Shown piece by piece: positions 47,160 through 55,842 of a stretch of 64,000 nucleotides of DNA. The notes under the pieces were generated by a model. That model worked only from the letters and a program-made list of their open reading frames with translations. It was not told where the DNA came from and ran no database searches. The stretch's first letter is position 1. The number at the start of each line of letters is the position of its first letter. Made by a program: the position numbers and the translations under genes. Origin of the DNA: Sipunculus nudus. Taxonomy: Eukaryota; Annelida; Sipuncula; Golfingiida; Sipunculidae. The stretch spans positions 498,001 to 562,000 of the forward strand of contig JAPPUL010000082.1 in assembly GCA_026874595.1 (NCBI GenBank), read 5' to 3'.

Positions 47160-49118
47160 ATGGAAGAAAAGGATTCAAGAAACAATAGAGTAGAGCTTGA
47201 TGATGTAGATGGAGCAGAAGTTGAGATTATATTTAGTGATGGGGGTAGGGGTAGATATGCTAAGGGGATAGAAACTTGGCGTGTAGTGGAGGATATAGGA
47301 GGCAAAGAATTGCTCAAAGAGGTGGTAGCGTGTCGCTTTGCCGGGGAAGTATATGACGTATCAAAGAGATTGCTTAGGGGCGGGAGATTAGATTTTATAT
47401 TAAAAGCAGATGAAGAAGCACTTGACATTCTAAGGCACAGCACAGCACATATAATGGCCCAAGCAGTTGTTAGATTATATCCTGGGACAAAGTATGCGAT
47501 AGGGCCGACTATACGGGATGGTTTTTATTATGATTTTGAACTTGAGAAGCGCTTAACGGAAGAAGACCTTGAATTAATAAGTAAAGAGATGGAAAAGATA
47601 GTGAATGAGGGTTATAGGTTTAGCCGACGAGATGAAGGAATAGATAAGGCGATAAAATACTTTAGAAGACGCGGTGATAATTACAAAGTAGAGATATTAA
47701 GTAGCTTATCAGAACGGGGGATAGAAGAGGTTTCGCTATACGAGCAAGGTGAGTTTACAGATTTATGTAAAGGTCCTCACATCCCAAACACAAGATATCT
47801 AAAGGCATTCAAGCTAACGAGCGTAGCAGGAGCCTACTGGCGAGGCATAAGCACGAACAAAATGCTGCAGCGGATATACGGGACAGCCTTTTTCAGTAAA
47901 GCAGAACTTAAAGAGCATTTAAATATGCTTTTGGAAGCAAAAGAAAGAGATCATAGAAAACTGGGTAGAGAACTTGAGTTATTTAGTTTTCAAGAGGAAG
48001 CGCCAGGGTTTCCATTTTGGCATGAAAAGGGAAAGATAATATACGAGGAGCTGACAAAATTCATAAGAGAAGAGAACGTCAAAAGAGGGTATAGCGAGGT
48101 GGAGACGCCTGTAATGTTAAATAGTGTTTTATGGCATAAAAGCGGACATTATGATAATTTCAAAGAGAACATGTACTTCACGGAGATAGACGAGCGAGAA
48201 TATGCGCTAAAGCCAATGAACTGCCCGGCCCATTGTTTAATATATAAAAGTCGAATAAGATCGTATAGAGAGCTGCCCTATAGGCTATCAGAATTTGGCT
48301 TGGTGCACAGACACGAGCTTTCAGGGGTATTGCATGGCTTATTCCGCGTAAGAAACTTCACACAAGACGATGCGCATATATTTTGTGAACAAAGCCAGCT
48401 AGGAGATGAAATAGAGGAGATAATAAAGTACATACAAAGTGTATATAATCATTTAGGATTTGAGGGACATAAAATATACATAGCAACACGCCCTAAAAAA
48501 TATATAGGGAGTGAAGAGGAATGGGAAGCTGCAACTAATGCGCTTGTAGAAAGGCTTAAAGGTCTTGGTCTTGACTATAAGATAAAGGTTGGGGAGGGAG
48601 CTTTTTACGGACCGAAGATAGAATACAATATAAAAGACATCTTAGGTCGGGAGTGGCAATGCGGCACAGTGCAAATAGATTTTTCGATGCCCAAAAGGCT
48701 TGGAGTGGTGTACGAAGGATCAGATGGAAAAAAGCACACTCCGGTAATGGTACACCGAGCAGTACTTGGCTCACTTGAACGTTTCATAGGGATATTGCTA
48801 GAACATTATAAAGGTAAGCTGCCCTATTGGCTTTCCCCTGTACAAGTAAAAGTCTTGTCAATACTAAATAAGCACAAAGGGTATGGGGAAAAAGTAACGA
48901 GGAGGCTTTTGGATGGGGGTATACGTGCCTCATTTGACGATAGCAATGAGAAATTGGGCTATAAAATTAGAAAGGGACAGTTGGAAAAAATACCATTTAT
49001 GCTTATATTAGGTGATGCGGAGGAGGCAGAGGAGAAAGTATCTGTAAGGAGTCGAGATAAGGGTGATAGGGGGAAGATGGGTCTTAAGGAGTTTTTAGAA
49101 TATGTTAAAGGGTTTTAA
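47160..49118 (+). CDS. thrS: Threonyl-tRNA synthetase
   Basis: 652 residues: TGS domain (N terminus), editing domain with HSTAHIMAQAV and TDLCKGPH, class II catalytic core with MNCPAHCL, RHELSGVLHGLFRVR and MVHRAVLGSLERF, and anticodon-binding domain at the C terminus. All zinc ligands (Cys and two His) are present. The thrS-infC-rpmI-rplT order is a classic bacterial arrangement. No Shine-Dalgarno is seen; the upstream 45 bp are tandem repeats. Confidence 0.97.
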   Translation: MEEKDSRNNRVELDDVDGAEVEIIFSDGGRGRYAKGIETWRVVEDIGGKELLKEVVACRFAGEVYDVSKRLLRGGRLDFILKADEEALDILRHSTAHIMAQAVVRLYPGTKYAIGPTIRDGFYYDFELEKRLTEEDLELISKEMEKIVNEGYRFSRRDEGIDKAIKYFRRRGDNYKVEILSSLSERGIEEVSLYEQGEFTDLCKGPHIPNTRYLKAFKLTSVAGAYWRGISTNKMLQRIYGTAFFSKAELKEHLNMLLEAKERDHRKLGRELELFSFQEEAPGFPFWHEKGKIIYEELTKFIREENVKRGYSEVETPVMLNSVLWHKSGHYDNFKENMYFTEIDEREYALKPMNCPAHCLIYKSRIRSYRELPYRLSEFGLVHRHELSGVLHGLFRVRNFTQDDAHIFCEQSQLGDEIEEIIKYIQSVYNHLGFEGHKIYIATRPKKYIGSEEEWEAATNALVERLKGLGLDYKIKVGEGAFYGPKIEYNIKDILGREWQCGTVQIDFSMPKRLGVVYEGSDGKKHTPVMVHRAVLGSLERFIGILLEHYKGKLPYWLSPVQVKVLSILNKHKGYGEKVTRRLLDGGIRASFDDSNEKLGYKIRKGQLEKIPFMLILGDAEEAEEKVSVRSRDKGDRGKMGLKEFLEYVKGF

Positions 49119-49176
49119 GTAAGTTATAAACGGGTCTTTTGAGAGATTAGAGAGATTAGATAATTAGAGAGATTAG

Positions 49177-49212
49177 ATAGAAGAAAAGATAGAAGAAAAG
49201 ATAGAAGAAAAG
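49177..49212 (+). repeat. Short tandem repeat, 12 bp x 3
   Basis: Three perfect copies of atagaagaaaag, preceded by duplicated agagattag units (49141-49176), between thrS and infC. Confidence 0.85.
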
Positions 49213-49306
49213 AAGAGCGAGAAGAAAGGAAGAGTTAATTAGGAAAAGTTAATTAGTATAGAAGAAAAGAAGGCAAAAAGCGAGGTAAAAAACTATAGAA
49301 AAGAGA

Positions 49307-49822
49307 TTGCGAATAAACAAGCAGATACGGGTAAGCGAGGTACGTTTACTAGATGAAGATGGGAAGCAGCTTGGGGTTTTAGGGATAGAGGCGGCATTAA
49401 AGCTTCGAGAGGATAAAGAACTTGACTTAGTTGAGATATCTCCAACGGCAAGTCCGCCGGTATGCAAGTTAATGGACTATGGGAAATATAAATTCGAACA
49501 AAAGAAACGAACACGGGATGCAAGGAAAAAGCAAGCAAAGGTACATGTAAAGGAGATAAAGCTAAGGCCAAAGATAGACGAACATGACTATCAGTTTAAA
49601 TTAAAACATATAAGGAATTTTCTTGAGAAAGGAGATAAGATAAAGGTCTCGATGCAGTTTAGGGGAAGAGAGATGGTGCATATGCATTTGGGGGAGGAGG
49701 TATTAGAGCGGCTACGAATAGATCTTGGGGGGGATATAGCAGTAGAGAGGAATCCTCAGCTTGAAGGTCGTCAAATGATAATGATAGTAGTACCTACAAA
49801 GACAAATACAAATAAAGAGTAA
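49307..49822 (+). CDS. infC: Translation initiation factor IF-3
   Basis: 171 residues, TTG start directly before RINKQIRVSEVRLLDEDGKQLG, the normal IF-3 opening. N-terminal domain, a basic linker (KYKFEQKKRTRDARKKQAKVHVK) and C-terminal domain with FRGREMVHMHLGEEVLERL. A rare start codon is common for infC because IF-3 discriminates against it, giving autocontrol; that could apply here. Confidence 0.95.
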   Translation: MRINKQIRVSEVRLLDEDGKQLGVLGIEAALKLREDKELDLVEISPTASPPVCKLMDYGKYKFEQKKRTRDARKKQAKVHVKEIKLRPKIDEHDYQFKLKHIRNFLEKGDKIKVSMQFRGREMVHMHLGEEVLERLRIDLGGDIAVERNPQLEGRQMIMIVVPTKTNTNKE

Positions 49823-49880
49823 AGGCAATATTAAAGTAGCTTAAAGTATTTATAAAAAAGGAGAAAGGAGACAAAATAAG

Positions 49881-50078
49881 GTGCCAAAGATAAAGACAAA
49901 GAAGTCGGTCCAAAAGAGATTCATGGTAACACGGCAAGGGAAAGTGAAACGCAACAAAGCCTACGCAAGTCATATACTAACAAAAAAGAGTGCAGATAGG
50001 AAGAGAAATTACAGACGCAAGGGAGTGCTAACAGGAGCAGATGACAAACGAGTATTAAAGATGCTGCCGTATAGCTAA
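49881..50078 (+). CDS. rpmI: Large-subunit ribosomal protein L35
   Basis: 65 residues, GTG start preceded by GAAAGGAG. Basic, with the L35 pattern [23 protein letters not shown] and a C-terminal KRVLKMLPY. Follows infC by 58 bp. Confidence 0.95.
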   Translation: MPKIKTKKSVQKRFMVTRQGKVKRNKAYASHILTKKSADRKRNYRRKGVLTGADDKRVLKMLPYS

Positions 50079-50134
50079 AGCTGTTAATTAAAAAAATATA
50101 GTAGTAATAAAAAGATAGGAAGGTGTAAAAAGGG

Positions 50135-50491
50135 ATGTCAAGAGTAAAGAATGGGCCTGCCCACCATAAGAGAGTAAAGAAGGTATTAAAGCAGGCAAAA
50201 GGGTATAGAGGGCGTCGTAGCAAGTTATACCACAGTGCAAAAGATGCCATAATGCGAGCGTTATCCTATGCCTATCGGGACAGGCGACGAAAGAAACGAG
50301 ATTTCAGAAGGCTTTGGATAATGCGAATAAATGGAGCAGTAGGAGATTATGAACTTAAGTACGGGGAATTTATAAACGGTTTAAAGAAAGCGGATATAAG
50401 GCTTAATCGGAAGGTATTATCTAATTTGGCGTTTGAAGATCCTGAAGGATTTAAAGAAGTAGTAGAGCATGCAAAGGCAGCCCTTAAATAG
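50135..50491 (+). CDS. rplT: Large-subunit ribosomal protein L20
   Basis: 118 residues, full length. Signature [23 protein letters not shown] followed by [22 protein letters not shown]20 binds 23S rRNA early in assembly and, in other bacteria, represses its own operon; no obvious L20 target mimic was found in the leader. Confidence 0.95.
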   Translation: MSRVKNGPAHHKRVKKVLKQAKGYRGRRSKLYHSAKDAIMRALSYAYRDRRRKKRDFRRLWIMRINGAVGDYELKYGEFINGLKKADIRLNRKVLSNLAFEDPEGFKEVVEHAKAALK

Positions 50492-50546
50492 GTGATTATA
50501 TTATTAAAGGGAAGCTAGGAAATCTAACAGAATCGAGGTAAAGGAT

Positions 50547-51008
50547 ATGATCTATAGCAAAGAAGAGATAAATACGTACTTATCGCGAGCCTATTTTGGG
50601 GTATTGTCATATATGACAGAAGAGGGGGGAGTAACGAGTCAGCTTATGATATACGGGCATACAATAGATGGAGTTTTATACCTAGCAAGTCGCAATGACA
50701 GGAGTGTGTTTCTGCCTTTAACGCAAGGCGGAGTATCTGTGGGAGTTTTAATATACAAAGAAGAGGAAGATTTAGAAGATATAAGACAAATATGTATAGA
50801 AGGGCGCGGGGAGCTAATGAGCTATGATAGTGAGGATATAGGGGTGGTGGAGGATGTTTTTGGTGAGAAGTCTCCCTTGATTCAAAACAGTATAAAGGAA
50901 CGAGATACTAGATTAGTGTTAGTGCGAGTTGAGGTATTAAAGCTGTCTACAATAAGTTTCGAAGAGATAAACGAGGCAGTAGCGCCGATAGTATTAAAGC
51001 GTGTTTAG
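50547..51008 (+). CDS. Pyridoxamine-5'-phosphate-oxidase-like flavin-binding protein
   Basis: 153 residues. A split beta-barrel pattern: FGVLSYMTEEGGVTSQLMIYGHTIDGVLYLASRNDRS, then GVSVGVLIYKEEE and RLVLVRVEVLKLSTI. These small proteins bind FMN or heme as dimers; activity is unassigned. The similarity is modest and no specific subfamily residue set is recognised. Confidence 0.6.
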   Translation: MIYSKEEINTYLSRAYFGVLSYMTEEGGVTSQLMIYGHTIDGVLYLASRNDRSVFLPLTQGGVSVGVLIYKEEEDLEDIRQICIEGRGELMSYDSEDIGVVEDVFGEKSPLIQNSIKERDTRLVLVRVEVLKLSTISFEEINEAVAPIVLKRV

Positions 51009-51094
51009 CGGGGGAGGTATTAAGATGTGGAGTTTTATAAGGTGTGGAATGAATGGGGAGCTATATGGGTAAAAGAAAGCTAATAGGAGGGTAG

Positions 51095-51499
51095 ATGCCG
51101 GAATACAGTGCAAAAGACAGGGGGTTAGTAGATACACATATATGGCTTAAGAGTATAGGCTACAATTTGAATTACGAGGGATTAAAGAAGCTACAGCTAC
51201 TAAACTTGGATAATGAGCAAGTAGATGATGCAGGAGCAAGACATATAAGGTGGTTAAAGGAGCTGCAGATATTGAGTCTCAGCGGGACAAAGATAACAGA
51301 CGAAGGGCTTTTGGGGATAAAGGATTTAAAGAATCTAAACACATTATATATAAGAGATACAAAGGTAACAGATAAAGGGCTTGGATATCTACAAGAGATG
51401 AGGAATTTAAAAGAACTTGATATAAAAGGAACGGAGACGACAGAGCAAGGAGTGAACGAGTTAAAGAAGCTGCTACCTGAGTGTAAGATATACGATTAG
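51095..51499 (+). CDS. Small leucine-rich-repeat protein
   Basis: 134 residues with about four repeats of the LRR type L-X-X-L-X-X-L-X-L-X-X-T-X-I/V-T-D-X-G-L, for example ELQILSLSGTKITDEGLLGI and NLNTLYIRDTKVTDKGLGYL. There is no signal peptide or membrane helix, so it is probably cytoplasmic. Such repeats bind protein partners; the partner is unknown. Confidence 0.75.
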   Translation: MPEYSAKDRGLVDTHIWLKSIGYNLNYEGLKKLQLLNLDNEQVDDAGARHIRWLKELQILSLSGTKITDEGLLGIKDLKNLNTLYIRDTKVTDKGLGYLQEMRNLKELDIKGTETTEQGVNELKKLLPECKIYD

Positions 51500-51530
51500 G
51501 CGGTAAGTATAGCTGTTTATAAATAAATGT

Positions 51531-52184
51531 TTATAAAAGGAGCTTAATAGTATTTGCTATAAATTGGGGTTTAGAGTCGTGATTAAAAAGGTACCTAAGC
51601 TTAGAATCCTGGTCAATCATGTAAATAAAAGTAGTATGGTCAATAGTATAATAATCGAGTCCTTTTTTAGGTGAGTGGTCAAAATTCTTTCTAAAAGTAG
51701 CCTTATAAAGCTTAGTAACTTTCTTAATATCATAAAGAGAGCCAGTAAGGCCAAGAGCATTCATCTTAAAGCTTTCAATATATTTTTTAATAGATGAAGG
51801 AGAGTCACGCTCAGGGTCGACGCTAACAAATAATATTTGGATAGAGTTTTTAGTCTGTGCATCAAGGAGCGCAAAGGCTTTACGCAGTTTATTTAATGTG
51901 ATAGGACAAGCGTCAGGACAATAAGTGTAGCCAAAAAAGAGCAAAACAATTTTACCTTTAAGCATATCAAGAGAGAAAGAAGAATTATTGTGAGAAGTAA
52001 GAGTAAAATTGCCCCCAAACTCATAATATGTTAAATGAGCATTATCGTTATTAGAAGTTTTCTTGGAACAAGAAGCTGTAGTAAGAACAAAAAACATTAA
52101 ATAAGCAAACAGACGAATAGCAAAGCTTAACTTTTTATAAAGCTTAGTAGTATTTTTAAGATAAAGTTTCAACGCTTTTAACAT
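51531..52184 (-). CDS. Sco1/SenC-family copper-binding lipoprotein
   Basis: 217 residues. N-terminal signal anchor with lipobox-like TTASC (Cys39). Thioredoxin fold with the copper-binding CX3C as YTYCPDACP (Cys89, Cys93) and the third ligand His183 in TIDHTTF. Sco proteins assist copper-A insertion into cytochrome oxidase. With the PCuAC protein at 33168 it implies a copper-dependent terminal oxidase elsewhere in the genome. Confidence 0.88.
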   Translation of the reverse strand: MLKALKLYLKNTTKLYKKLSFAIRLFAYLMFFVLTTASCSKKTSNNDNAHLTYYEFGGNFTLTSHNNSSFSLDMLKGKIVLLFFGYTYCPDACPITLNKLRKAFALLDAQTKNSIQILFVSVDPERDSPSSIKKYIESFKMNALGLTGSLYDIKKVTKLYKATFRKNFDHSPKKGLDYYTIDHTTFIYMIDQDSKLRYLFNHDSKPQFIANTIKLLL

Positions 52185-52293
52185 AAGTTAGATAATAATA
52201 AAAAAGGTACAGAAAAATAAAATAAAGTTAAGATAAGCAAAATAAGCTGTTAACAATATTGTTGTTATATTTTTCTAAGAAGCAAAATAAAAG

Positions 52294-52322
52294 TTGACAT
52301 AAAGGTTAAGAGTATTTATATT
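52294..52322 (+). promoter_or_regulatory. Strong sigma-70-type promoter of acpP
   Basis: TTGACA (52294-52299) and TATATT (52317-52322) with a 17 bp spacer; one mismatch to consensus. Start expected near 52329. Confidence 0.8.
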
Positions 52323-52344
52323 ACTAGAGATTGAACAGGTATAC

Positions 52345-52377
52345 GCCTTGGACAATATGGATGTAGAAAACCAAGGC
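52345..52377 (+). promoter_or_regulatory. Leader hairpin next to the acpP ribosome-binding site
   Basis: Perfect 7 bp stem gccttgg/ccaaggc (52345-52351 with 52371-52377) and a 19 nt loop. It ends just before the TGGAGGA ribosome-binding site (about 52378-52384). It may affect translation or mRNA stability of acpP; no ligand-binding fold is recognised. Confidence 0.45.
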
Positions 52378-52391
52378 TGGAGGAATAATTA

Positions 52392-52634
52392 ATGTCTAAA
52401 CATTTTGAAAAATTAAAGGAAATAATATTAGACAAGCTTAATGTCGAGGCTGGGGAGATAGTTGAGGATGCGTCCTTCATAGATGATTTGGGATGTGATT
52501 CTCTAGATATAGTAGAACTAATAATGGCACTTGAAGATGAATTTGATATAGAGATTCCGGATGAAGAAGTAGAAAAGATACTAACGGTTAAAGATGTTCT
52601 TAAATATATAGAACAATACGCAAAGACAGAATAA
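52392..52634 (+). CDS. acpP: Acyl carrier protein
   Basis: 80 residues, acidic four-helix protein. The phosphopantetheine attachment serine is Ser37 in [11 protein letters not shown]. It carries growing acyl chains in fatty-acid and lipid A synthesis. It has its own promoter and ends before a hairpin shared with the convergent sigma-factor gene. Confidence 0.97.
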   Translation: MSKHFEKLKEIILDKLNVEAGEIVEDASFIDDLGCDSLDIVELIMALEDEFDIEIPDEEVEKILTVKDVLKYIEQYAKTE

Positions 52635-52650
52635 GGCATAGAATAAAGAC

Positions 52651-52684
52651 AAGACAAAGAATGTATAATACCATTCTTTGTCTT
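52651..52684. terminator. Hairpin between convergent acpP and sigma-factor genes
   Basis: Perfect 13 bp inverted repeat (52651-52663 with 52672-52684), loop of 8 nt, between two convergent genes, so it may end both transcripts. No long T run follows on either strand. Confidence 0.6.
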
Positions 52685-52726
52685 ATTCAGAGGATGAAAG
52701 TAAGATAATTGCTTGATAATTGCTCT

Positions 52727-53602
52727 TTATCCTGTCATATAGTCTTCAAGGTAAAGATAAGTCGCCTTAAGTTTTTTAAGGCTAGTTGAAGTAATCTGCC
52801 TAACGCTCTCTTGCGAGATTCCAAATTTGTCTCCGATAGTTTTAAGAGTTTGTTTTTGTTGTTTGCCCAAACCAAACCGTAAACTAATAATTTTTCTTTC
52901 TTTAGAACTCAAAGTATTTAAAGCCTTATTCATTTGCGAAGCAAGATCTTTTTTGAGTAAAGATTCTAAAGGATTTGCAGCAGCGCTTGGGATAATTTTT
53001 TCGATATTGAAGTTAGAGCCATTAGAGGACATATAATCAAGAGGAACAATAGATATTTTATATTTTTTAGCTTGTTTTAGCAGAGAAACAGATACATCAA
53101 TTTTATCAGCAATTTCCTGAAGTTCCGGGTCACGTTGATGTTCTTCCATGAACTGCCGAGAAGTATTGTTTAGTTTTTTAATTATATATTCTTTTCTGTA
53201 AGGTAATTTAACGGGAGAATCTTTTTGTAAAGAACGGATTATAGTCTGCTTAATCCACTGGCTGGCATAAGTAGCAAAGCGAACATTTTTGTTATGATCA
53301 TATTTTTGAGCAGCACGCATAAGACCAATATTCCCTTCCTGTATGAGGTCATCAAGGTTATAGCCTGTTCTAGCAAAAGAGCTAGCAAATTTAATAACTA
53401 GTCGTAAATTACTGTTGATAAGTTTTTCAAGTGCGTCCATATCCCCGTTTTTAATTTTCTTTGAAAGGTCCTTCTCCTCGTCAAAAGACAATAAAGTATA
53501 ATTGGAAATATCTTTTAAATAATGCGAGAAAGAAGATTCAGACTCTTCGTTTTTATTAACGTTCTCGTTAGAATATTTGCAATTAGTTTGTGAACTTATC
53601 AT
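52727..53602 (-). CDS. RNA polymerase sigma-70-family factor (group 2, RpoS-like)
   Basis: 291 residues, ATG with AAGGA upstream. Lacks region 1.1. Region 1.2 YLKDISNYTLLSFDEEKDL; region 2 NLRLVIKFASSFARTGYNLDDLIQEGNIGLMRAAQKYD and WIKQTIIRSL; region 3; region 4 helix-turn-helix TLKTIGDKFGISQESVRQI. It is too short for the primary sigma factor and has no flagellar FliA features, so a general-stress type is most likely. Transcribed away from the ChaN gene on the same strand. Confidence 0.85.
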   Translation of the reverse strand: MISSQTNCKYSNENVNKNEESESSFSHYLKDISNYTLLSFDEEKDLSKKIKNGDMDALEKLINSNLRLVIKFASSFARTGYNLDDLIQEGNIGLMRAAQKYDHNKNVRFATYASQWIKQTIIRSLQKDSPVKLPYRKEYIIKKLNNTSRQFMEEHQRDPELQEIADKIDVSVSLLKQAKKYKISIVPLDYMSSNGSNFNIEKIIPSAAANPLESLLKKDLASQMNKALNTLSSKERKIISLRFGLGKQQKQTLKTIGDKFGISQESVRQITSTSLKKLKATYLYLEDYMTG

Positions 53603-53796
53603 AATTAATCCTTCTTTCTATTTATTATAGTTTCTGCATATATACATCAAAAAGCGTGCCAACAAGACAAGAAGAGCGGTAAAAACATTTTTAAAATATG
53701 AGAGTATAAATGGCGTGAATAAAGGGAGTTAGGGGAAAACATATAATTTAATATATGTATGGATGGCGTATTATTTTGTTTATAAAAGAGCAAGTG

Positions 53797-53837
53797 TATA
53801 AAAAAAGCCACACATTGTTGAAAAAAGTGAATGGCTT
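53797..53837 (-). terminator. Intrinsic terminator of the ChaN lipoprotein gene
   Basis: On the minus strand, AAGCCA pairs with TGGCTT and CAC with GTG (53805-53813 with 53827-53837, two-base bulge), followed by seven T (53800-53806 on the plus strand as A7). It lies 23 bp after the gene's stop codon. Confidence 0.75.
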
Positions 53838-53859
53838 AAAAACAAGAATAGAAAAGGGT

Positions 53860-54780
53860 TTAGTTATTGAATAAGATGAAGTCGGCAATTTTAGCATTGA
53901 CGGAGTAATTATTATAAAAGTTTGAATATTTTTTTGTAGTGACAAAAGAAACAGAAGCAATAGAAGTAGGTATAGAATTAGCGTCAGCAATCTTTCTAAT
54001 TAGGTTAGGGATAGCAATAGAATAGTCTGAATGAAACTTTCCGTTGATAGAAATCAATGTATAATTTGTATCCTTTATCGAGTTAACGATAGCACTAGCC
54101 ATGTTAAAGTCTTTAAGAATGGAAGCATAAAAGAAGTTTTTAAGAAAGCGATTATAAGTATTAGCTAGATGGGCCTGGGCTGGGAACGAGTCAAAAAAAT
54201 ACTTTTCATAAACAAGGTCATTCCAAATGTCAAAAGTTGGTTTAAAGTTTTTGTCAATTAAGTTAAAACTCTTAGTACCCTGTTTAACAACTTGTCTACG
54301 AATGTCTCTCGGAGTATTCATAGCTAATATTTTTATCTTGTATTTTTTAGCGAACAAGATAATGGGGTGATAAGCCTTTAAATAGTTCGACCAAGCTTTT
54401 GTATTTTTGATAAAAGTTTTGGTATCAGATTTATTATTCAAGAAGAGATTTATGTGTTTTTGAACATCTTGGTCAAACATTTCCATAGAGATAATAATTT
54501 TTTTGTTTGAATCTATTTTGTTCTTATATATATCTTTTATAATGCTAAGCTCCATATCATGAATAAACTGTTTATTATGCAGTTCCCCGATAAAGACAAT
54601 TTGGTATTGTGCAAGTTTATTGATAAACTTTTCATAAGAGATCAAGTGCTTCTTGTTAAAATCGAGGATATGGAATGGAGCATCGTTTAAGGAATACTTA
54701 TAATTCTTAGAGCATGAAAAAGACAAAGCAGTGGTAATGATAAAGGTAAGAAGGATAAGAGGGGTATTTTTTTTAGTAAA
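53860..54780 (-). CDS. ChaN-family lipoprotein
   Basis: 306 residues from the ATG at 54780. Signal peptide ends in ALSFSC (lipobox). The ChaN/DUF399 opening is IVFIGELHNKQFIHDMELSIIKDIYK, then ISMEMFDQDVQKHINLFL and SLNGKFH-like ISINGKFHSDYSIAIPNLI. ChaN in Campylobacter binds two haem groups and is iron-regulated, so a haem or iron role is possible; the conserved His in GELHN is kept. It starts 190 bp from the divergent dapA. Confidence 0.8.
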   Translation of the reverse strand, partial: FTKKNTPLILLTFIITTALSFSCSKNYKYSLNDAPFHILDFNKKHLISYEKFINKLAQYQIVFIGELHNKQFIHDMELSIIKDIYKNKIDSNKKIIISMEMFDQDVQKHINLFLNNKSDTKTFIKNTKAWSNYLKAYHPIILFAKKYKIKILAMNTPRDIRRQVVKQGTKSFNLIDKNFKPTFDIWNDLVYEKYFFDSFPAQAHLANTYNRFLKNFFYASILKDFNMASAIVNSIKDTNYTLISINGKFHSDYSIAIPNLIRKIADANSIPTSIASVSFVTTKKYSNFYNNYSVNAKIADFILFNN

Positions 54781-54969
54781 CATAATAAGTCCAAACCTCA
54801 CAAAACAAATTAATACTTAAAAGACAAACATATATAAATAAAAATAAAGAATAAAGTTTCCAAAAGGAAAAATTAAAATTACTATATTTAGTTACATAGC
54901 AAAACGAAGAGCCAAAGAGACGCATATTTTGTTATAAGGGAATGAAAAAAGCTTATTAGGAAGGAGAAA

Positions 54970-55842
54970 ATGTTTGAAGGATTAACAACAGCCATAGTAA
55001 CACCGTTTAGGGATGGGAAAGTAGATTACACTGCTTTTGGAAGGCATATAGAGATGCAAATAGCTGGGGGAGTTGATGGTATATTGCCGTGTGGGACGAC
55101 GGGTGAGTCGCCGACCTTATCGGATGAGGAACATAATGAGGTAATACGCTTTGCGGTGGAGAGAGTAAGAAAGCGGGTAAAAGTACTTGCGGGCACGGGA
55201 TCAAATAACACATTAGAGGCACTTAGGTTTAGTAAGCATGCACAAGAGGTGGGAGCAGATGGGGTATTACTGGTAAGTCCGTATTATAATAAGCCGACAC
55301 AAGAAGGCTTATATAGACATTTTACAAGCATTGCAGACAAAATATCCATACCGATAATACTATATAACATACCCGGGCGAACAGCAGTAAACATTTTGCC
55401 AACGACAATGGCACGACTTAGTAAACATAAAAATATAATAGGAGTAAAGGAATCAGCGGGCTCGCTTTCGCAAGCGATGGAGATACGAAAAGAGTGTGGG
55501 AAGGATTTTTTGCTTATCTCAGGAGACGATATTTTAACAGTACCACTATACAGTATAGGGGGTTGTGGGGTAATCTCTGTGCTTTCAAATATAATGCCTA
55601 AGGAAGTAGCTGAGCTTATATCATATTGTAATAAGAATGATTTTACAAAAGCATCTGATTTGCATTATAAATATTTAGATTTAATTAATGCCTTGTTTAT
55701 AGAAACAAACCCGGCTCCAGTAAAAGAGGCATTGGCTATTATGGGTCATTGTTCTAACGAAGTACGAGCACCTGTTTGTAATATAGCATCTAATTCATAT
55801 GACATACTAAAAAAAGAACTACAAAAGTATAGCCTTATTTAG
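54970..55842 (+). CDS. dapA: 4-hydroxy-tetrahydrodipicolinate synthase
   Basis: 290 residues, AAGGAG just before the ATG. TIM-barrel aldolase of lysine/diaminopimelate synthesis. Motifs: CGTTGESPTLS, YYNKPTQEGLYRHF, Tyr in IILYNIPGRT (about 133), Schiff-base Lys in GVKESAGS (about 160), and the C-terminal NPAPVKEALAIMG. Its last 152 bp (from 55691) are the first copy of the 224 bp tandem repeat. In its original arrangement its stop overlapped the stop of the convergent phosphatase gene by about 8 bp. Confidence 0.96.
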   Translation: MFEGLTTAIVTPFRDGKVDYTAFGRHIEMQIAGGVDGILPCGTTGESPTLSDEEHNEVIRFAVERVRKRVKVLAGTGSNNTLEALRFSKHAQEVGADGVLLVSPYYNKPTQEGLYRHFTSIADKISIPIILYNIPGRTAVNILPTTMARLSKHKNIIGVKESAGSLSQAMEIRKECGKDFLLISGDDILTVPLYSIGGCGVISVLSNIMPKEVAELISYCNKNDFTKASDLHYKYLDLINALFIETNPAPVKEALAIMGHCSNEVRAPVCNIASNSYDILKKELQKYSLI

